Assembly: GCF_019336435.1 (NCBI RefSeq)
Contig: NZ_JAHWXQ010000001.1
Coordinates: 248,001 to 312,000 of the forward strand
DNA from: Pontibacter populi
Lineage (GTDB): Bacteria > Bacteroidota > Bacteroidia > Cytophagales > Hymenobacteraceae
Reading direction: 5' to 3'
DNA: 64,000 nucleotides
Shown here: in pieces, positions 60,369-64,000 of the stretch
How the letters are laid out: the number at the start of each line of letters is the position of its first letter
Numbering within the stretch: position 1 is the first letter of the stretch
Program-made: the position numbers and the translations under genes
Notes under the pieces: generated by a model
Told to the model about the DNA's origin: nothing
Seen by the model: the letters and a program-made list of their open reading frames with translations, nothing else
Databases searched by the model: none

Positions 60369-60626
60369 TTATTTGGAAGTCAGTTCATTTACAAACTGCA
60401 CATATTCCGCACGGGCTTCTTCCTGGCTTTTACCTTCCTGTCTTTTCCAGGCATCCCATTTGGCAATATTTTTAAAGTCGAAACCGCCAGGACGTTCTGT
60501 GTTTACATCTCCTTCGGAGCCCTGCTTATACAAGGCATATAGTTTAAGCAGCACATCATTCGATGGGCGTTCGGTTAACGTTTTGGAGCGCTCAACTGCG
60601 CTTTCAAATTCCTGTTGAGTAGCCAT
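60369..60626 (-). CDS. Acyl-CoA-binding protein (ACBP family)
   Basis: The 85-residue protein fits ACBP in length and pattern. It has FESAVERSKTLTERPSNDVLLKLYALYKQGSEGDV, then FKNIAKWDAWKRQEGKSQEEARAEYVQFV, including the lysine/tyrosine set (YxxYKQ, KWDAW) that binds the CoA part. ACBPs are near-universal in eukaryotes and patchy in bacteria, though known in some Bacteroidota. It probably buffers long-chain acyl-CoA in the cytoplasm. It is a single gene with its own terminator. Confidence 0.93.
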   Translation of the reverse strand: MATQQEFESAVERSKTLTERPSNDVLLKLYALYKQGSEGDVNTERPGGFDFKNIAKWDAWKRQEGKSQEEARAEYVQFVNELTSK

Positions 60627-60775
60627 AGTTCAGTTTATAGTTTGAGAGGACTCCAAATTAATAAAAAGTAGTATGCAAGCATAACATTATCGCATTTTAT
60701 TTTTTTACAAAAACCGCGTATATTTAGTTGCCGCCACACAGGCTGCAGCTCATCACTTAAACCCAAGCACAAATT

Positions 60776-62965
60776 ATGAAGAAACTGAAACCCGCAGCAG
60801 CCTATGTTGGTACGCTGCTTTCGGCTTCGCTTGTAGTAGGTACAGGCTGCTCTACGAGCAATACTACTACTGCCACAAATACCACCACCGAACAAATGGA
60901 AAGCACTACCACAGCGGAGCCAAAACCTCCGGTTGCTAAAAAAGTACCTAAAGAGCTTACGGCCCATGGCCACACCCGCACCGATAATTACTACTGGCTG
61001 AACGAGCGCGAAAATCCGGAAGTAATTGCTTATCTGAACGCTGAAAACGACTATACCAAGAAGGTAATGGCCGATACAGAGCAGTTACAGGAAAAGCTTT
61101 TCGACGAGATCGTGGGTCGTATCAAGCAAACTGACGAATCGGTACCTTATAAGAAGAACGGTTACTTTTACTACACACGTTTCGAAGCTGGTAAAGAGTA
61201 CCCAATTTATGCCCGTAAAAAAGGCACTATGGAAGCTGCCGAGGAGGTAATGCTGAATGCGAACCAGCGGGCCGAAGGCCAGAGTTACTACGCCGCTGCC
61301 GGCATGAACGTAAGCCCGAACAACAACCTGTTGGCTTTTGGCGAAGATACCGTGAGCCGCCGCCAGTATACCATCCGTTTCAAGAACCTGCAGACCGGTG
61401 AGCTACTACCTGATCGTATTCTGAATACAACCGGCGCAGCTGTGTGGGCTAACGATAACAAAACGGTATTTTACACCATGAAAGATCCGTCGCTACGCTC
61501 ATTCAAGATCTTCCGTCATACGCTTGGCACGCCATCTTCTCAGGATAAAGAAGTGTACCATGAAACCGATGAGACCTTCAGCACTTTTGTATACAAGACC
61601 AAATCTGACAAGTACATCATTATCGGTTCAAGCAGTACCATGGCACAGGAGTATCGCTTTATAGATGCCTCTAACCCAACGGCTGCCCTTAAAGTAATAC
61701 AGCCGCGTGAGCGTGGTTTGGAGTATGACGTAGACCATTTCGGCGACAGCTTTTACATCAGAACAAACAAAGATGGTGCAACCAACTTTAAGCTGATGAA
61801 GACTCCGGTTGGCAAAACCACCAAGGAGAACTGGAAAGAGGTTATTGCCCACCGTCCGGACACTTACCTGGAAGGGACTGAGATATTTAAAGATTACCTG
61901 GTGCTGCAGGAGCGCAAAAACGGCCTTACACAGCTGCGCATCAAAAAGTGGAACGATCCGAAAACCGACTACTATGTTGACTTTGGAGAAGAAGCCTACA
62001 CCGCCGGCATCAGTATAAACCCGGATTTTGACAGCAAAGTGTTGCGCTATAGTTATAGTTCGCTTACTACGCCAAGCTCTACCTACGACTATAACATGGT
62101 GACAAAGGAGAAAACGTTACTGAAGGAACAGGAAGTAGTAGGTGATTTTGACAAGAATAACTATGAGTCGAAGCGCGTTTATGCTACAGCTGATGATGGT
62201 ACTAAAATTCCGATATCGCTGGTGTACCGCAAAGGCATGAAACTGGATGGTAACAACCCTACCCTGCTTTATGCTTATGGTTCGTATGGTATCAGCATGA
62301 ATCCGGGCTTTAACTCCAGCCGACTAAGCCTGCTGGATCGTGGTTTTGTATATGCTATTGCGCACATCAGGGGTGGCCAGGAAATGGGTCGTCAGTGGTA
62401 TGAGGATGGCAAAATGATGAAGAAGAAAAATACCTTCACCGACTTTATAGATGCTTCAGAGTACCTGATCGATCAGAAATATACTAACCCGGACAAACTG
62501 TTTGCACAAGGTGGCAGCGCCGGTGGTTTGCTGATGGGTGCCGTAGTTAACATGCGTCCTGAACTATATAAAGGCGTGCACGCAGCCGTACCGTTTGTGG
62601 ATGTGGTAACTACTATGCTGGACACCAGCATTCCGTTAACTACGGGTGAGTTTGATGAGTGGGGTAACCCGGCAGAGAAGGCAGCTTACGATTATATGCT
62701 TTCTTACTCGCCATACGACAACGTAGAAGCGAAAGCATACCCGAACATGCTGGTAACTACAGGCTTACATGACTCACAGGTACAGTATTTTGAACCAGCT
62801 AAATGGGTAGCGAAACTGCGTGAGATGAAAACCGACGACAACCTGCTGTTACTGCAAACCAACATGGAAGCAGGCCACGGCGGTGCCTCCGGCCGTTTCC
62901 GTCCGTACCGCGAAACTGCGCTTCAATATGCCTTCTTCCTGAAACTGGCAGGAATTAATGAGTAA
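60776..62965 (+). CDS. Prolyl oligopeptidase family serine peptidase (S9A), lipoprotein
   Basis: The 729-residue protein has a lipoprotein signal (lipobox VVGTGC near residue 25) and a Thr-rich linker. An N-terminal propeller (about 110-450) is preceded by the typical AHGHTRTDNYYWLNERENPEV. The C-terminal hydrolase domain has Ser581 in GGSAGG, an aspartate near GLHDSQVQY and His701 in MEAGHGGASG. The block SYGISMNPGFNSSRLSLLDRGFVYAIAHIRGGQEMGRQWYEDGK is typical of S9A and oligopeptidase B. It would cut short peptides at the cell envelope, in keeping with the DPP III-like and MA-type peptidases elsewhere in the window. Confidence 0.95.
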   Translation: MKKLKPAAAYVGTLLSASLVVGTGCSTSNTTTATNTTTEQMESTTTAEPKPPVAKKVPKELTAHGHTRTDNYYWLNERENPEVIAYLNAENDYTKKVMADTEQLQEKLFDEIVGRIKQTDESVPYKKNGYFYYTRFEAGKEYPIYARKKGTMEAAEEVMLNANQRAEGQSYYAAAGMNVSPNNNLLAFGEDTVSRRQYTIRFKNLQTGELLPDRILNTTGAAVWANDNKTVFYTMKDPSLRSFKIFRHTLGTPSSQDKEVYHETDETFSTFVYKTKSDKYIIIGSSSTMAQEYRFIDASNPTAALKVIQPRERGLEYDVDHFGDSFYIRTNKDGATNFKLMKTPVGKTTKENWKEVIAHRPDTYLEGTEIFKDYLVLQERKNGLTQLRIKKWNDPKTDYYVDFGEEAYTAGISINPDFDSKVLRYSYSSLTTPSSTYDYNMVTKEKTLLKEQEVVGDFDKNNYESKRVYATADDGTKIPISLVYRKGMKLDGNNPTLLYAYGSYGISMNPGFNSSRLSLLDRGFVYAIAHIRGGQEMGRQWYEDGKMMKKKNTFTDFIDASEYLIDQKYTNPDKLFAQGGSAGGLLMGAVVNMRPELYKGVHAAVPFVDVVTTMLDTSIPLTTGEFDEWGNPAEKAAYDYMLSYSPYDNVEAKAYPNMLVTTGLHDSQVQYFEPAKWVAKLREMKTDDNLLLLQTNMEAGHGGASGRFRPYRETALQYAFFLKLAGINE

Positions 62966-63016
62966 TTATTATTGATTAAAGGGATTCTCTGATTTAAAGA
63001 TTATCTCCTGAACTAT

Positions 63017-63055
63017 AAAAAGTCCCGCTGCTAAACTATAGCAGCGGGACTTTTT
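63017..63055. terminator. Terminator with CTATAG in the loop
   Basis: A 16-bp stem AAAAAGTCCCGCTGCT/AGCAGCGGGACTTTTT with loop AAACTAT; AACTATA also precedes the stem. Confidence 0.88.
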
Positions 63056-63066
63056 GTTTCCTACTA

Positions 63067-63135
63067 TGTCATTTCGAGTGCAGCGAGAAATCTCTTTAGA
63101 ATTCGAGAAAGGTCTCTCCTATCGTAGAGATGACA
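63067..63135. repeat. Short TGTCATTTCGA repeat element (69 bp)
   Basis: TGTCATTTCGA and GCGAGAAATCTC on the left face GAGATGACA and GGTCTCTCC on the right. It looks like a minimal version of the MITE-like elements, without their core. It sits between two convergent genes. Confidence 0.6.
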
Positions 63136-63141
63136 TTTAGA

Positions 63142-64000
63142 TTAGCTAACGCTTACCACAATCTTCCCGAACTGCTTACCGGCTTCCATGTAGCGCATCG
63201 CTTCTTCGGTTTTCTCCAGCGGGAAGATGCTGTCAACTATAGGTTTTATTTTCTTGTCGCGCACAAAGGCTACCATTTCGGCGAAGTCCTGGTTTGTGCC
63301 CATGGTGCTGCCGTGTATAGCCAGTTGTTTCCAGAATATTTCAGCCGGATTTATCTGCCCGATCATGCCGGTTGTGCCGCCATACATCCCGATCCTGCCA
63401 CCGGATTTTGCCAGTTTTACCAGTTGCACAAAGCCTTCGCCGGCTGCGCCATCTATGGCTACATCAAAGCCACCAACTATAGTTTTAAGCTCTTTTCCCC
63501 AGTTTTCATTTTTATAGTTGATACCACCGGTAGCACCCAGTTTTTTTGCGGCTTCAATTTTCTCATCAGAACCGGACGTAACCCAAACCTCTGCTCCTGC
63601 TGCTACGGCAAACTGAACAGCAAACAAGGCCACTCCTCCACCTGCACCGGTTATCAGCACTCTTTCGCCTGCTTTAAGACCGCATTTAGTAAACATAGCA
63701 CGGTAAGCCGTTACGCCAGCCAACGGTAAGGCAGCAGCTTCTTCCCAACTCAGGTGTTCAGGTTTTTCGTGCAGGTTGGTGGCTCGTACTTTTACAAATT
63801 CGGCAAAAGCACCATCTTCAGGCATTCCGAGCACCTTATAGTTCTTCCCATGCGCGCGAAGGTCATCGCCCCAATCCGTTGATGGGTCAATGATCACTTC
63901 TTTTCCTATCCAGCTTTTGTCAACACCTTCGCCTACTTCTGTAACTATGCCGGCGCCATCAGAGCCCAGTATAGTAGGGTACTCTTTCGTAAAGTAACGG
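63142..64000 (-). CDS. Zinc-type/quinone-oxidoreductase-like medium-chain dehydrogenase, 5' end cut by window end
   Basis: The frame is open from the stop at 63142 to the last base of the window, so the N terminus is missing; a start at 63897 would fall inside the domain. At least 285 residues are visible: YPTILGSDGAGIVTEVGEGVDK of the catalytic domain, then the Rossmann motif VLITGAGGGVALFAVQFAVAAGAEVWVT and a family C terminus (FPLEKTEEAMRYMEAGKQFGKIVV). Where zinc alcohol dehydrogenases have GHE it reads GSDGAG, as in the zinc-free quinone oxidoreductase branch. It probably uses NADPH to reduce an enone or quinone. Stop at 63142 is close to a repeat. Confidence 0.9.
   Translation of the reverse strand, partial: RYFTKEYPTILGSDGAGIVTEVGEGVDKSWIGKEVIIDPSTDWGDDLRAHGKNYKVLGMPEDGAFAEFVKVRATNLHEKPEHLSWEEAAALPLAGVTAYRAMFTKCGLKAGERVLITGAGGGVALFAVQFAVAAGAEVWVTSGSDEKIEAAKKLGATGGINYKNENWGKELKTIVGGFDVAIDGAAGEGFVQLVKLAKSGGRIGMYGGTTGMIGQINPAEIFWKQLAIHGSTMGTNQDFAEMVAFVRDKKIKPIVDSIFPLEKTEEAMRYMEAGKQFGKIVVSVS

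Noticed and set aside
63142-63897. Complete dehydrogenase gene starting at 63897
   Set aside because: The frame stays open to the window end and encodes family-typical residues upstream (GSDGAGIVTEVGEG), so the gene is simply truncated.
1-64000. CTATAG copies as promoter -10 boxes
   Set aside because: They lie inside genes on both strands and do not sit at a fixed distance from starts; Bacteroidota promoters use TAnnTTTG.

Overview
The window reads as chromosome of a Bacteroidota bacterium, most likely order Cytophagales and close to Pontibacter/Hymenobacteraceae. The taxonomic guess is an inference. It rests on a SusC/SusD pair, many signal-peptide lipoproteins, perfect TATATTTG (TAnnTTTG) promoter boxes, a long run of single-copy housekeeping genes, and the style of the intergenic repeats (TGTCATTTCGA ends, G-rich hairpins). 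I see no phage, conjugative element, intact transposase, CRISPR array, rRNA or tRNA.

Layout. 1-2846 (minus): a two-module amidohydrolase cut by the window start. 3060-7521: an Omp85-type barrel protein, then a probable reduced-sulfur module of a YeiH-type transporter, an ArsR regulator with a candidate operator, a rhodanese lipoprotein, and a persulfide-dioxygenase-like protein fused to two rhodaneses. 7752-13323: a STAS-like protein and sbcD-sbcC. 13324-14253: a repeat field. 14254-15794 (minus): amino-sugar aminotransferase plus sugar ketoisomerase. 15888-24727: a DMT permease with YigZ, a membrane-anchored propeller protein, a tandem universal stress protein, an ATP-grasp enzyme, a lipoprotein, Dtd and a MazG-like protein, with two more repeat fields between them. 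24960-30011: a large metallopeptidase/propeller/barrel protein, ComB and GcvT. 30012-30895: a fourth repeat field. 30896-35388 (minus): an exported PIG-L deacetylase, a 48-aa membrane protein and a sodium:solute symporter, probably one operon. 35864-45027: small proteins, an APC permease, a VKOR/SPW pair, two alpha/beta hydrolases, an FAD oxidoreductase and a DUF2975/YozG module with a palindromic site over its promoter. 45037-51140: mostly minus-strand small exported proteins, a DPP III-like lipoprotein and a deoxynucleoside kinase. 51363-60076: a GAF protein, a YD-like lipoprotein, a CDGSH protein, a DUF2007 zinc-ribbon protein and SusD/SusC. 60369-64000: an acyl-CoA-binding protein, a prolyl oligopeptidase and a partial quinone-oxidoreductase-type dehydrogenase.

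The strongest unexplained signals are DNA-level. First, the palindrome CTATAG, usually as AACTATAG/CTATAGTT, is scattered through genes and spacers on both strands. By eye it occurs about a hundred times, where base composition predicts roughly 15-20. The AACTATA arm also forms the feet of several terminator stems, as DNA uptake sequences do in Neisseria and Pasteurellaceae. Second, four intergenic fields carry MITE-like elements with TGTCATTTCGA ends. Inside or beside them lie hairpins whose stems change together while their loops stay constant. Third, several short genes lie outside normal length limits: a 48-aa membrane protein (32611-32757), a 49-aa secreted peptide (45555-45704) and a 58-aa disordered protein (50269-50445). 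No complete, clearly new enzymatic or defence system is visible; the motif and repeat system is the best candidate for something undescribed.
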